Shown here: positions 32,322-40,454 of the stretch, in pieces | How the letters are laid out: each line of letters begins with the position of its first letter | How positions within the stretch are numbered: the first letter of the stretch is position 1 | Assembly: GCF_900106565.1 (NCBI RefSeq) | Contig: NZ_FNNJ01000001.1 | Location: 62,001-126,000, forward strand | Reading direction: 5' to 3' | Origin: Lutibacter oricola | GTDB taxonomy: Bacteria > Bacteroidota > Bacteroidia > Flavobacteriales > Flavobacteriaceae | Length of the DNA: 64,000 bases | Program-made: the position numbers and the translations under genes | Notes under the pieces: generated by a model | Databases searched by the model: none | Seen by the model: only the letters and a program-made list of their open reading frames with translations | What the model was told of the DNA's origin: nothing

Positions 32322-33371
32322 ACAAACAGGTGAAGGGGTATTATAACTATTTTTATAAGTTAGTTTACCAGATGTTTTATCTACTTTAAAAACAGAAATA
32401 TTATTACTCTTTTGGTTAGCAACAAGCATAAATTTACCATTTGGAGACAGCTTAAAATTTCTAGGCCAATTACCTTCAACACTTATATTTTGAATTTTTA
32501 AAAGCTTTCCAGTTTTTTTATCAACCTTAAATACAACAATACTATTTTCACCTCTATTAGAGCCGTACAAGTATTTTCCGTTTTTAGATAAATGAATATC
32601 AGCACAAGAGTTTTTGCCTATATAACCGTGTTTTAAAGTACCAATGCTTTGTACGTTTTTATAATTTCCTCCATCATTTTTTAAAACAGTAACAGTAGAA
32701 TTTAACTCGTTAATAACATAAATAAATTTTCCTTTTTTTGAAATTTCAAAATGCCTAGGCCCTGCACCATTTTTCATTAAATGCTGTTTTTTAAGTACAT
32801 AATTGTTATTTTTTTTTATGTAATGCGATAAAAAATCTCGACCTAAATCTGCAATAAATAGGTTGTTTTTTAAAAATTGAGCTGAGTGAGCTCTAGCTTT
32901 ATCTTCTTTAATATTATGATCTATTACTTGAAACGCCTCGTTTAAACTTCCGTTTTTATTTACATTATATATTGAAACAGTTCCACCGCCATAATTAGAC
33001 GTTACTACTTTGTTTGTAGATTTATTAATTTCAACATGGCAAGGTCCTGCGCCGTTACTATTTACTTCGTTTATAAAATTTAATTTTCCTTTTTTAGTAA
33101 TATTATAAGCTTTTACAACTCCATCTTTTCCATTTTCACTAACAGTATATAATAATTTTTTGTTTTTTGAAATTGCTAAATATGAAGGATTTACAGTTTT
33201 AGCAATAAGTTTTTTATTATTTAGCACTCCTGTTTTTTGATTAAAACTATAGGTGTAAATTCCTTCACTTTCAGTATTTTTAGTGTAAGAACCAACATAA
33301 AGAGTGTTGTTTTGAGTAAATACTTGAATAGAAACAAGTAAGCTTATTGCTAATAGAGTTTTTTTAATCAT
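32310..33371 (-). CDS. Lactonase-family (YbhE/6-phosphogluconolactonase-like) beta-propeller protein, exported
   Basis: The 353-aa product has a signal peptide (1-19, ending QVFTQ) and the seven-bladed propeller repeats of the lactonase family (YVGSYTKNTESEGIYTY, NPSYLAISKNKKLLYTVSEN, GAGPCHVEINKSTNKVVTSN, GAGPRHFEISKKGKFIYVIN). The family includes bacterial 6-phosphogluconolactonase and muconate cycloisomerase relatives. An exported form more likely acts on extracellular or periplasmic lactones or is a binding protein. Convergent with hemG, with a 12-bp overlap. Confidence 0.85.
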   Translation of the reverse strand: MIKKTLLAISLLVSIQVFTQNNTLYVGSYTKNTESEGIYTYSFNQKTGVLNNKKLIAKTVNPSYLAISKNKKLLYTVSENGKDGVVKAYNITKKGKLNFINEVNSNGAGPCHVEINKSTNKVVTSNYGGGTVSIYNVNKNGSLNEAFQVIDHNIKEDKARAHSAQFLKNNLFIADLGRDFLSHYIKKNNNYVLKKQHLMKNGAGPRHFEISKKGKFIYVINELNSTVTVLKNDGGNYKNVQSIGTLKHGYIGKNSCADIHLSKNGKYLYGSNRGENSIVVFKVDKKTGKLLKIQNISVEGNWPRNFKLSPNGKFMLVANQKSNNISVFKVDKTSGKLTYKNSYNTPSPVCLKF

Positions 33372-33447
33372 GGTAAAATATTAGGTAAGCTAATATACTT
33401 TTTAAATTTTATTGACAAATATTATAGGCTAATTTAGTGTTTTTCAC

Positions 33448-33455
33448 TATATTTG
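33448..33455 (+). promoter_or_regulatory. -7 box candidate for the 1250-aa kinase gene
   Basis: TATATTTG is an exact TAnnTTTG match, 50 bases before the ATG at 33506. The -33 region is not convincing. Confidence 0.4.
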
Positions 33456-33505
33456 ATTGAAACTGTATAAAATATAGTTTTTAGACTAACCCTTTTCCCT
33501 ACATC

Positions 33506-36500
33506 ATGAATAATGTCGAATGTTCAATAGAAAAAACATTAGATTTTGTCTATAAAAATGGATACAAATCTTCCCCTCAAGAATTTTTAGAAGGTGTATG
33601 TGAATTTTTAACGAATTTATTGAACGTAGAGTATGTTTTTATTAATAAATACTCTAAAGAATCTCCGCAAGAAGTAACTTCAATCATCAATTTTTTTAAA
33701 GGAAAACTTCAACCAAATATCACGTATAAATTACAAGATAGTCCTTGTGATGATATAATTAATAAAAAGTTTTGTTCCTATCCTAATAATGTTCAAGAGC
33801 GCTTTCCTTTAGATAAAGGACTTGTAGAAATGAATGTGGAAAGTTATGCTGGTATTCCGCTTTGGAGTTCTAAAAAAGAGCCTATAGGTTTAATTACTAT
33901 AATGGGTAGTAAGCCGCTAATTAACATTGGTAAACTTGAATCAATTTTAAAAATAATAGCAATAAAAACCGAAAAAATTCTTGAAAAAAGAATCCATATG
34001 GATAATTTTGAAGAATCTGAAACAGTATTTAAAGAGCTTTCTAATTTAGTTTTTGAAGGAATTTTAATTCATAATGGTAAAGATGTTTTAAGTGTTAATA
34101 AAACATTTGAAAAAATGTTTGGCTATAAAAACGAGGAGCTTGTAGATTTAAATGTATTAGATACTTTTTTTCCAAAAGAAAAACATGAATTTATTACTAA
34201 GGGTATAGCAGAGAATCCGGAAAGCTTTTTGTTTGAAGTTGAAGCTTTGAAAAAAGATGGTTCAATAATTTCATTAGAAATTCAATTTAAAGGTATAGTA
34301 ACAAGAAAGAATAAAAATTTAAAAGTATGTGTATTTAGAGATGTTACTAGTAGAAAAAAAGCAGAAATAGAAAAAGTTAAACTATCTAAAGCGGTAGAGC
34401 AAAGTGCAAATATTATTATTATAACAGATAATTTAGGGTATATTGAGTATACCAACCCAAAATTTACCGAGTTAACTGGGTATTCTGGAGAGGAAGTTTT
34501 AGGTAAAAATCCTAGATTTTTAAATTCAGGAAAGCAATCTAAAGAGTTTTATAAAGTTTTTTGGAATACTATTACTAGAGGCGAAACTTGGAAAGGAGAA
34601 TTTCAAAATAAAGGTAAAAACGGAAATATTTTTTGGGAACAAGCTACTGTAACTCCAGTAAAAGATAGAGAAGGTAATATTACCAATTTTTTAGCCATAA
34701 AGGAAGATATAACGGCTCAAAAAATTTCAAAAAACAGGTTAAAAAACGCTTATAAAACTATAGAAAACAAAGAAAACTTTTTACGCAAAATATTAAGTAC
34801 AGCAAATGAAGGTTTTTGGATTATTGATACCGCAGGGAATACATTAGATGTAAATGCAAAAATGTGTGCTATTTTAGGTCGTAATATGGATGAAATAGTA
34901 GGTTACTCTGTTTTCGATTTTGTTGATAGTAATAATTCGAAAATAATTACAAAGCAATTAGAAAAGCGCGAAAAGAATTTATCTACAAGTTATCAGGTTG
35001 AACTTTTAAAACCTTCAGGAGTATTAACACCTTGTATTTTTAATACATCACCAATATATAATGAAGAAAATGTTAGAGTAGGTTCTTTAGCATTTGTAAC
35101 AGATATATCTGGAATTAAAAAGGCTTATGTTAAGTTAAAACTTAAAAATGCAGAACTAAAAAAACTTAGTTTAGAGTTATCCGAAAAGAATGTGCAACTT
35201 TTAGAAAGTGAACAAAAATTTAGAAGTTTATTCGAATACAGCCCTGTATCTACTTGGGAGGTTGATTATTTTGAGGTTAAAAAATATATCAATTCAAAAA
35301 ATATTGAAACACATAATTTAGAGCAGTATTTAAATAAAAATGAAGAGTTTTTAAAAGTATGTATTTCTAAAGTAGATATAGTTAAAGTAAATAAACATAC
35401 ATTAAATCTATTCGGTGTTTCTAGTATTATAGAGTTAAGAAAGTTATTACGAGAAAAGAATAAAGTAACTTTATTAGAAAGTTTAAAACAGCAGTTTTTA
35501 GGTATAGTTTCAAATAGTAAAATTGGAAATAGCCAAACTAAGTTTGTAAAACATAATGGTGAAGTTATATATGCTATTATTAAATCGGAATTTGGTTCTA
35601 ATGGTAAAGCAATAGTTTCAGTTATAGATATAACTGCACAAAAAGAAGCTGAAAAACAGTTGGTTAAACAAAAATTAAAGGCAGAAAAAAGTGATGACCG
35701 TTATAGGTTGGCAGTTGCGGCTTCTGGCTTAGGTATTTGGGATTGGGATGTTGAAGCTCAAAAAATTCATTACTCAGACTATTATAAAAAACAAATAGGT
35801 TATAAACCAGAAGAGTTTAAAAATGAATTTTTAACCTGGAAAAACCACTTACACCCAGAAGATGTAGCTTCTCAAGAACAAAAAATTGTAGATTATTTTA
35901 AAAACCCTAAAGGTCAATTTGTTTCAGAATATAGATTTAGACATAAAAACGGATCTTATATATGGATTTTATCCACTGCTGAAGTTATTAAAAATGAAAA
36001 AGGCCAAGTAATTAGAATGTTTGGTTCGCATAGAGATATTACTATTCGTAAAAAAGCCTTATCAAAAATTATAGAACAAAATACAGAGCTTATAAAAGCG
36101 AAGAAAAAAGCAGAAGAAAGTAACAAACTTAAAACAGAGTTTTTACATAATATGTCTCACGAAATTAGAACACCTATGAATGGTATTTTAGGTTTTTCTA
36201 ATTTTTTAAGTAACCCAGGTTTATCAAACGAAAAAAGAGATTACTTTATTAATATTATTCAAAATAGTGGAAACCAATTATTAAGAATTATTGATGATAT
36301 TCTTGAAATTTCTAGGCTAGAGACCAAACAAGTAAAGGTAATTGAAAAACCTGTTTGTTTAAATGATATGTTATTAGAGCTTTTCTCAATTTTTGATTTA
36401 AAAGCAAAAGAAAATGGTATTCCTTTGTATTTAAAAAATGGATTATCGGACCAAGAAAGTACAATTTTTACCGATAGGTCTAAGCTAAATAAAGTACTTA

Positions 36501-37258
36501 GTAACCTACTAGAAAACGCGTTAAAGTTTACAAATAAAGGAGATATAAAATTTGGCTATACCTATAAGGATAATTCTCTAGAATTATTTGTAACAGATAC
36601 AGGAATTGGAATATGTAAAACAAAACAAGAATCTATTTTTGAACGTTTTTCACAAGAAGAGAAAAAATTAACTCAAAGTAGTGGCGGTCTAGGTTTAGGC
36701 TTGTCTATAGCAAAAGAAAATACAGAATTATTAAGTGGTAAAATCTCCGTAACATCTCAAAAAGGAGTTGGATCTACTTTTAAAATATTAATCCCTTACA
36801 ACCCCGTAAATATGGTAACTCCTATTAGTAGTTTAAGTAAAAGTGAACAAGTAAAATCTGACAAGTATACAGTTTTAATAGTTGAAGATGAAGAAGTTAA
36901 TTTTATGTTTATTGAAATTTTATTAACTGAAAAAATAGCATTTAATTTCGAAATTCTTCATGCTAAAAATGGTAAAGAAGCAGTAGATATTTGTAAATCT
37001 AACGATAAAGTAGATTTTGTTTTAATGGATATTAATATGCCGTTATTAAATGGCTATGAAGCAACAAAACAAATTAGAGCGTTTAATTTAGATGTGCCTA
37101 TAATTGCTCAAACAGCTTACTCAACAAACGAGGATAAAGAAAAAGCGTTAAATGCAGGTTGTAATAATTTTATTACAAAACCTATTAACGAAAAATCGTT
37201 AAAAAGAATGATTGAAAGTTATTTAATTGAAAAAATGAATATGAAGCAAATAAGCTAA
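33506..37258 (+). CDS. Soluble multi-PAS hybrid histidine kinase (GAF-PASx5-HisKA-HATPase-REC)
   Basis: The 1250-aa protein has no signal peptide or membrane helix. An N-terminal GAF-like domain (about 15-165) is followed by PAS units at about 170-285, 295-410, 420-545, 575-715 (degenerate) and 730-855. Next come a HisKA domain with SHEIRTPMNG (His885), an HATPase domain (VTDTGIGIC and GLGLGLSIAKENT) and a receiver (DFVLMDINMPLLNG, phospho-Asp1175; ending with KPINEKSLKR). It is a cytoplasmic sensor, possibly of redox or small ligands. No cognate output protein lies nearby. Its kinase core closely resembles that of the kinase at 18039-20465. Confidence 0.9.
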   Translation: MNNVECSIEKTLDFVYKNGYKSSPQEFLEGVCEFLTNLLNVEYVFINKYSKESPQEVTSIINFFKGKLQPNITYKLQDSPCDDIINKKFCSYPNNVQERFPLDKGLVEMNVESYAGIPLWSSKKEPIGLITIMGSKPLINIGKLESILKIIAIKTEKILEKRIHMDNFEESETVFKELSNLVFEGILIHNGKDVLSVNKTFEKMFGYKNEELVDLNVLDTFFPKEKHEFITKGIAENPESFLFEVEALKKDGSIISLEIQFKGIVTRKNKNLKVCVFRDVTSRKKAEIEKVKLSKAVEQSANIIIITDNLGYIEYTNPKFTELTGYSGEEVLGKNPRFLNSGKQSKEFYKVFWNTITRGETWKGEFQNKGKNGNIFWEQATVTPVKDREGNITNFLAIKEDITAQKISKNRLKNAYKTIENKENFLRKILSTANEGFWIIDTAGNTLDVNAKMCAILGRNMDEIVGYSVFDFVDSNNSKIITKQLEKREKNLSTSYQVELLKPSGVLTPCIFNTSPIYNEENVRVGSLAFVTDISGIKKAYVKLKLKNAELKKLSLELSEKNVQLLESEQKFRSLFEYSPVSTWEVDYFEVKKYINSKNIETHNLEQYLNKNEEFLKVCISKVDIVKVNKHTLNLFGVSSIIELRKLLREKNKVTLLESLKQQFLGIVSNSKIGNSQTKFVKHNGEVIYAIIKSEFGSNGKAIVSVIDITAQKEAEKQLVKQKLKAEKSDDRYRLAVAASGLGIWDWDVEAQKIHYSDYYKKQIGYKPEEFKNEFLTWKNHLHPEDVASQEQKIVDYFKNPKGQFVSEYRFRHKNGSYIWILSTAEVIKNEKGQVIRMFGSHRDITIRKKALSKIIEQNTELIKAKKKAEESNKLKTEFLHNMSHEIRTPMNGILGFSNFLSNPGLSNEKRDYFINIIQNSGNQLLRIIDDILEISRLETKQVKVIEKPVCLNDMLLELFSIFDLKAKENGIPLYLKNGLSDQESTIFTDRSKLNKVLSNLLENALKFTNKGDIKFGYTYKDNSLELFVTDTGIGICKTKQESIFERFSQEEKKLTQSSGGLGLGLSIAKENTELLSGKISVTSQKGVGSTFKILIPYNPVNMVTPISSLSKSEQVKSDKYTVLIVEDEEVNFMFIEILLTEKIAFNFEILHAKNGKEAVDICKSNDKVDFVLMDINMPLLNGYEATKQIRAFNLDVPIIAQTAYSTNEDKEKALNAGCNNFITKPINEKSLKRMIESYLIEKMNMKQIS

Positions 37259-37265
37259 TTGCTTT

Positions 37266-37667
37266 TTACTTTACAAGAATTCCACGTTTATTTAGTTGAG
37301 CAATGGTTCTTAAATTTCCATTTTTAATAGTGTTTTTTTCAAAAACATACTTCTTGTCGTACATTTTAGAACCTTCAAAAAATGTTACGTTAAAAAAATT
37401 GGTAAGCTTTAAAACCTCTGGTTGCATTAACTCTACCTTAGCAAACGAGTTTGCAGGTAGTTTTTCAATTTTATGTCTTAAAACAGCTGTTTCGAGTAAT
37501 TTATCTTCATCATAACCTTTAGAAACAATAAGCATCATTTCTAAATCTACATCTTTATTATTAATAATGTAGGCGTTCCAATCGTCGCATTTAAATTCTT
37601 CGTTATATTCTTTAACAACGGCCATAAATACATTTGAAACTTCAGGTAAATCTATGTCTTTTTTCAT
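37266..37667 (-). CDS. Conserved hypothetical protein downstream of pheS
   Basis: The 133-aa protein has no recognised domain; it includes FKCDDWNAYIINNKDVDLEM, ETAVLRHKIEKLPANSFAKV and FFNVTFFEGSKMYDKKYVFE. Homologues next to pheS in Bacteroidota are, to my knowledge, sometimes labelled 'phenylalanyl-tRNA synthetase subunit alpha' by transfer from the neighbour. The sequence has no synthetase motif, so that label should not be used. A strong hairpin separates it from pheS. It ends 7 bp from the stop of the convergent kinase gene. Confidence 0.7.
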   Translation of the reverse strand: MKKDIDLPEVSNVFMAVVKEYNEEFKCDDWNAYIINNKDVDLEMMLIVSKGYDEDKLLETAVLRHKIEKLPANSFAKVELMQPEVLKLTNFFNVTFFEGSKMYDKKYVFEKNTIKNGNLRTIAQLNKRGILVK

Positions 37668-37683
37668 AATTAATTGAAATAAA

Positions 37684-37707
37684 AAATTCCGCTCTAGAGC
37701 GGAATTT
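37684..37707 (-). terminator. Terminator after pheS
   Basis: AAATTCCGCTC and GAGCGGAATTT form a perfect 11-bp stem with a two-base centre (TA). On the minus strand it follows pheS by a few bases and is succeeded by T-rich sequence. Confidence 0.85.
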
Positions 37708-37713
37708 AGTAAA

Positions 37714-38739
37714 TTATATTACAGATTTAAATTGCTCTAAAAAACGAACATCGTTTTCGTAAAACATTCTAATATCTGGTATTTGATACAATAACATTGC
37801 AATACGTTCAATACCCATTCCAAATGCATAACCACTGTAAACATCAGGGTCTATATTTGCATTTTTAAGTACATTAGGGTCTACCATTCCACATCCCATG
37901 ATTTCTAACCAACCAGTACCTTTTGTAATTTTATAATCGGTTTCAGTTTCTAATCCCCAATAAATATCTACTTCTGCACTAGGCTCAGTAAATGGAAAAT
38001 AAGAAGGACGTAAACGTATTTTAGATTTCCCAAACATTTCTTTAGTGAAGTACAATAAAGCTTGTTTTAAATCTGCAAAAGAAACATCAGTATCTATATA
38101 TAAACCTTCAACTTGGTGAAATATACAGTGTGCACGTGCCGAAATATCTTCGTTTCTAAAAACTCTACCCGGAGAAATTGTTCTAATAGGTGGTTTATGA
38201 TTTTCCATATAACGTACTTGTACTGATGAAGTGTGTGTACGTAATAAAATATCTGGATCAGTTTCAATAAAAAATGTATCCTGCATATCTCTTGCTGGAT
38301 GATATTCTGGCAAGTTTAATGCTGTAAAGTTATGCCAATCATCTTCAATTTCTGGACCTTCAGATACAGTAAATCCAATTCTAGAAAACACATCAATAAT
38401 TTTATTTCTAACAACTGATATTGGGTGTCGAGAGCCTAATTCTATTGGTTCAGATGGTCTTGTTAAATCTCCATAAAATCCTTTTTCTTCAACAGAATTA
38501 TCAATAATTTCGTTTAATGAAGATACTTTTTCTTCAGCAGATTTTTTTAAGTTATTTAATGCTTGTCCAAAATCTTTACGTAATTCAGCATCAACATTTT
38601 TAAATTCAGCAAATAAATCTTTTAATAAACCTTTGCTACCTAAATACTTAATTCTAAAAACTTCAATTTCTTCTTTTGTTGCAGCATTAAAAGCTTCAAC
38701 TTCCCCAATTAATTCTTTTACCTTATCTAACATTTTCAA
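37714..38739 (-). CDS. pheS: Phenylalanine--tRNA ligase alpha subunit
   Basis: PheS is the catalytic subunit of the alpha2-beta2 synthetase that charges tRNA-Phe. The 341-aa sequence has an N-terminal coiled coil (about 1-85), then class II motifs: HPISVVRNKI (motif 1 region), HCIFHQVEGLYID (motif 2), and GMGIERIAMLLYQIPDIRMF (motif 3), plus RTHTSSVQVRYM and FPFTEPSAEVDI. Length is normal. pheT is not in this window. A terminator follows immediately, so the downstream hypothetical gene is probably expressed at a lower level or separately. Confidence 0.97.
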   Translation of the reverse strand: MKMLDKVKELIGEVEAFNAATKEEIEVFRIKYLGSKGLLKDLFAEFKNVDAELRKDFGQALNNLKKSAEEKVSSLNEIIDNSVEEKGFYGDLTRPSEPIELGSRHPISVVRNKIIDVFSRIGFTVSEGPEIEDDWHNFTALNLPEYHPARDMQDTFFIETDPDILLRTHTSSVQVRYMENHKPPIRTISPGRVFRNEDISARAHCIFHQVEGLYIDTDVSFADLKQALLYFTKEMFGKSKIRLRPSYFPFTEPSAEVDIYWGLETETDYKITKGTGWLEIMGCGMVDPNVLKNANIDPDVYSGYAFGMGIERIAMLLYQIPDIRMFYENDVRFLEQFKSVI

Positions 38740-38865
38740 TAAAATTAGGCTGCAAATTTACACATTTTTATTTTGTTTTTAATGTAAAACAGAAGGCTTA
38801 AAATATTTAATATTTAAACAAGAATTGAGTATTGATAATAGTTAATAATTAGCTTAGAATTTTAA

Positions 38866-38895
38866 TTTTACGAAAACGTTTTAGTTTTCGTAAAA
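38866..38895. promoter_or_regulatory. Inverted repeat TTTTACGAAAAC-N6-GTTTTCGTAAAA upstream of gdhA
   Basis: Two perfect 12-base arms flank GTTTTA. The repeat lies between divergent pheS and gdhA, about 26 bp upstream of the gdhA -33 element, so it cannot be a terminator for either gene. It is a candidate operator, possibly for a dimeric regulator of nitrogen metabolism. A half-site-like TTTCGTTAAA follows at about 38899. Confidence 0.55.
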
Positions 38896-38920
38896 AATTT
38901 CGTTAAATTTATTTGTTTTT

Positions 38921-38951
38921 TTGAGGAAAGCTTAAAAAAAAAGTATATTTG
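38921..38951 (+). promoter_or_regulatory. Promoter of the first glutamate dehydrogenase gene
   Basis: TTG at 38921-38923 and TATATTTG at 38944-38951 with a 20-base spacer match the flavobacterial consensus. The leader would be about 37 nt. Confidence 0.6.
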
Positions 38952-38993
38952 TTTAGTAAATTAAAATATATATAAAATAATACATCATAAATT

Positions 38994-40337
38994 ATGGAAT
39001 CAAAAATAAAAGGTTTTATGGACTTGGTTAAGCAACGTAACCAAAATGAGCCAGAATTTTTACAAGCTGTTCAAGAAGTTGCAGAAACGGTTATTCCTTA
39101 TATTGCTAGTAAAGAAATTTACAATGGCAAAAACATTTTATTGCGAATGGTTGAGCCTGAGAGGGTTTTAATGTTTCGTGTTCCTTGGATAGATGATACT
39201 GGTGAAATAGTTGTGAATAGAGGTTTTAGAATTGAAATGAACTCGGCTATTGGACCTTATAAAGGTGGTTTACGTTTTCATCCATCAGTTAACCTAAGTA
39301 TTTTAAAATTTTTAGCTTTTGAACAAGTGTTTAAAAATGCTTTAACAACATTACCAATGGGTGGTGGAAAAGGTGGAGCAGATTTTGACCCTAAAGGAAA
39401 ATCAGATCGTGAAATTATGCGTTTTTGTCAAAGTTTTATGAGTGAATTATTCCGTCATATTGGTCCAAATACCGATATTCCTGCAGGAGATATAGGTGTT
39501 GGTGGTAGAGAAATTGGGTATTTATTTGGTATGTATAAAAAATTACGTAACGAGTTTACTGGTGTATTAACTGGTAAAGGAATGTCTTGGGGTGGAAGTT
39601 TAATTCGTCCAGAAGCAACAGGTTATGGTACTGTATATTTTGCACAAAGTATGCTTGAAACAAAAGGAGATACTTTAAAAGGTAAAACAGTAGCAGTTTC
39701 AGGTTCTGGTAATGTTGCTCAATATGCTTGTGAAAAAGCGTTCCAAATGGGAGCTAAAGTTGTTACATTATCTGATTCTTCAGGATTTATATATGATGAA
39801 GATGGTATTGATGCTGAAAAATTAGCATATGTAATGGAACTTAAAAATGAAAAAAGAGCCAGAATTAGCGAGTACTTAACTAAATATCCTTCAGCAAAAT
39901 TCTTTAAAAGCCAAAGACCTTGGAGTGTTAAATGTGATGTTGCTATGCCTTGTGCTACACAAAATGAAGTAAGTACTGAAGAAGCTAAAACATTATTAAA
40001 AAATGGATGTATTGCAATAAGTGAAGGAGCAAATATGCCTTCAGAACCTGGAGCAATTGAAGCTTTCCAAGAAGCTAAAATATTATATGCGCCGGGTAAA
40101 GCTTCTAATGCCGGTGGGGTTGCTACTTCTGGTTTAGAAATGTCTCAAAACTCATTACGTATTGTTTGGACACGTGAAGAGGTAGATGAAAGATTACAAA
40201 GAATCATGTCTAAAATCCACAATTCTTGTATTAAATATGGTAAACAAGATGATGGTTATATAGATTATGTACGTGGAGCAAATATAGCAGGCTTTGTAAA
40301 AGTAGCCGATGCAATGCTAGCTCAAGGAGTTGTTTAA
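38994..40337 (+). CDS. gdhA: NADP-specific glutamate dehydrogenase, copy 1
   Basis: This enzyme catalyses reductive amination of 2-oxoglutarate to glutamate (or the reverse). The 447-aa sequence has the catalytic Lys region PMGGGKGGADFDPKGKSD, GPNTDIPAGDIGVGGREIGY, a Rossmann loop VAVSGSGNVAQYA, and the C-terminal APGKASNAGGVATSGLEMSQ. Length and motifs put it in the hexameric small-subunit type usually NADP(H)-linked. It has its own promoter with a nearby inverted repeat and a terminator after it. A paralog lies 3.3 kb downstream, and a PEP-synthase-like fusion gene is between them. Confidence 0.95.
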   Translation: MESKIKGFMDLVKQRNQNEPEFLQAVQEVAETVIPYIASKEIYNGKNILLRMVEPERVLMFRVPWIDDTGEIVVNRGFRIEMNSAIGPYKGGLRFHPSVNLSILKFLAFEQVFKNALTTLPMGGGKGGADFDPKGKSDREIMRFCQSFMSELFRHIGPNTDIPAGDIGVGGREIGYLFGMYKKLRNEFTGVLTGKGMSWGGSLIRPEATGYGTVYFAQSMLETKGDTLKGKTVAVSGSGNVAQYACEKAFQMGAKVVTLSDSSGFIYDEDGIDAEKLAYVMELKNEKRARISEYLTKYPSAKFFKSQRPWSVKCDVAMPCATQNEVSTEEAKTLLKNGCIAISEGANMPSEPGAIEAFQEAKILYAPGKASNAGGVATSGLEMSQNSLRIVWTREEVDERLQRIMSKIHNSCIKYGKQDDGYIDYVRGANIAGFVKVADAMLAQGVV

Positions 40338-40359
40338 TTAATAGCTTAATTATTACTTT

Positions 40360-40393
40360 AAAAGGTTGTCAATTTTAGTTGACAACCTTTTTT
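40360..40393 (+). terminator. Terminator after gdhA copy 1
   Basis: AAAAGGTTGTCAA, loop TTTTAG and TTGACAACCTTTT form a perfect 13-bp stem followed by T. It makes gdhA copy 1 monocistronic. Confidence 0.88.
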
Positions 40394-40432
40394 ATGCTAC
40401 TTTTAAAAAAACTTTTAAAACAGTAACTTGCA

Positions 40433-40444
40433 GGTACAAGTACC
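40433..40444. promoter_or_regulatory. Palindrome GGTACAAGTACC before the PEP-binding fusion gene
   Basis: A short 5+5 palindrome with a two-base centre lies 10 bp before the ATG at 40455, within the probable leader. TACTTTTA at about 40398 could be its -7 box. It may be a repressor site or chance. Confidence 0.3.
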
Positions 40445-40454
40445 AATTTAATAT

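Noticed and set aside
38866-38895. Rho-independent terminator
   Set aside because: Both neighbouring genes point away from it, so no transcript should end here; a regulatory role is more likely.
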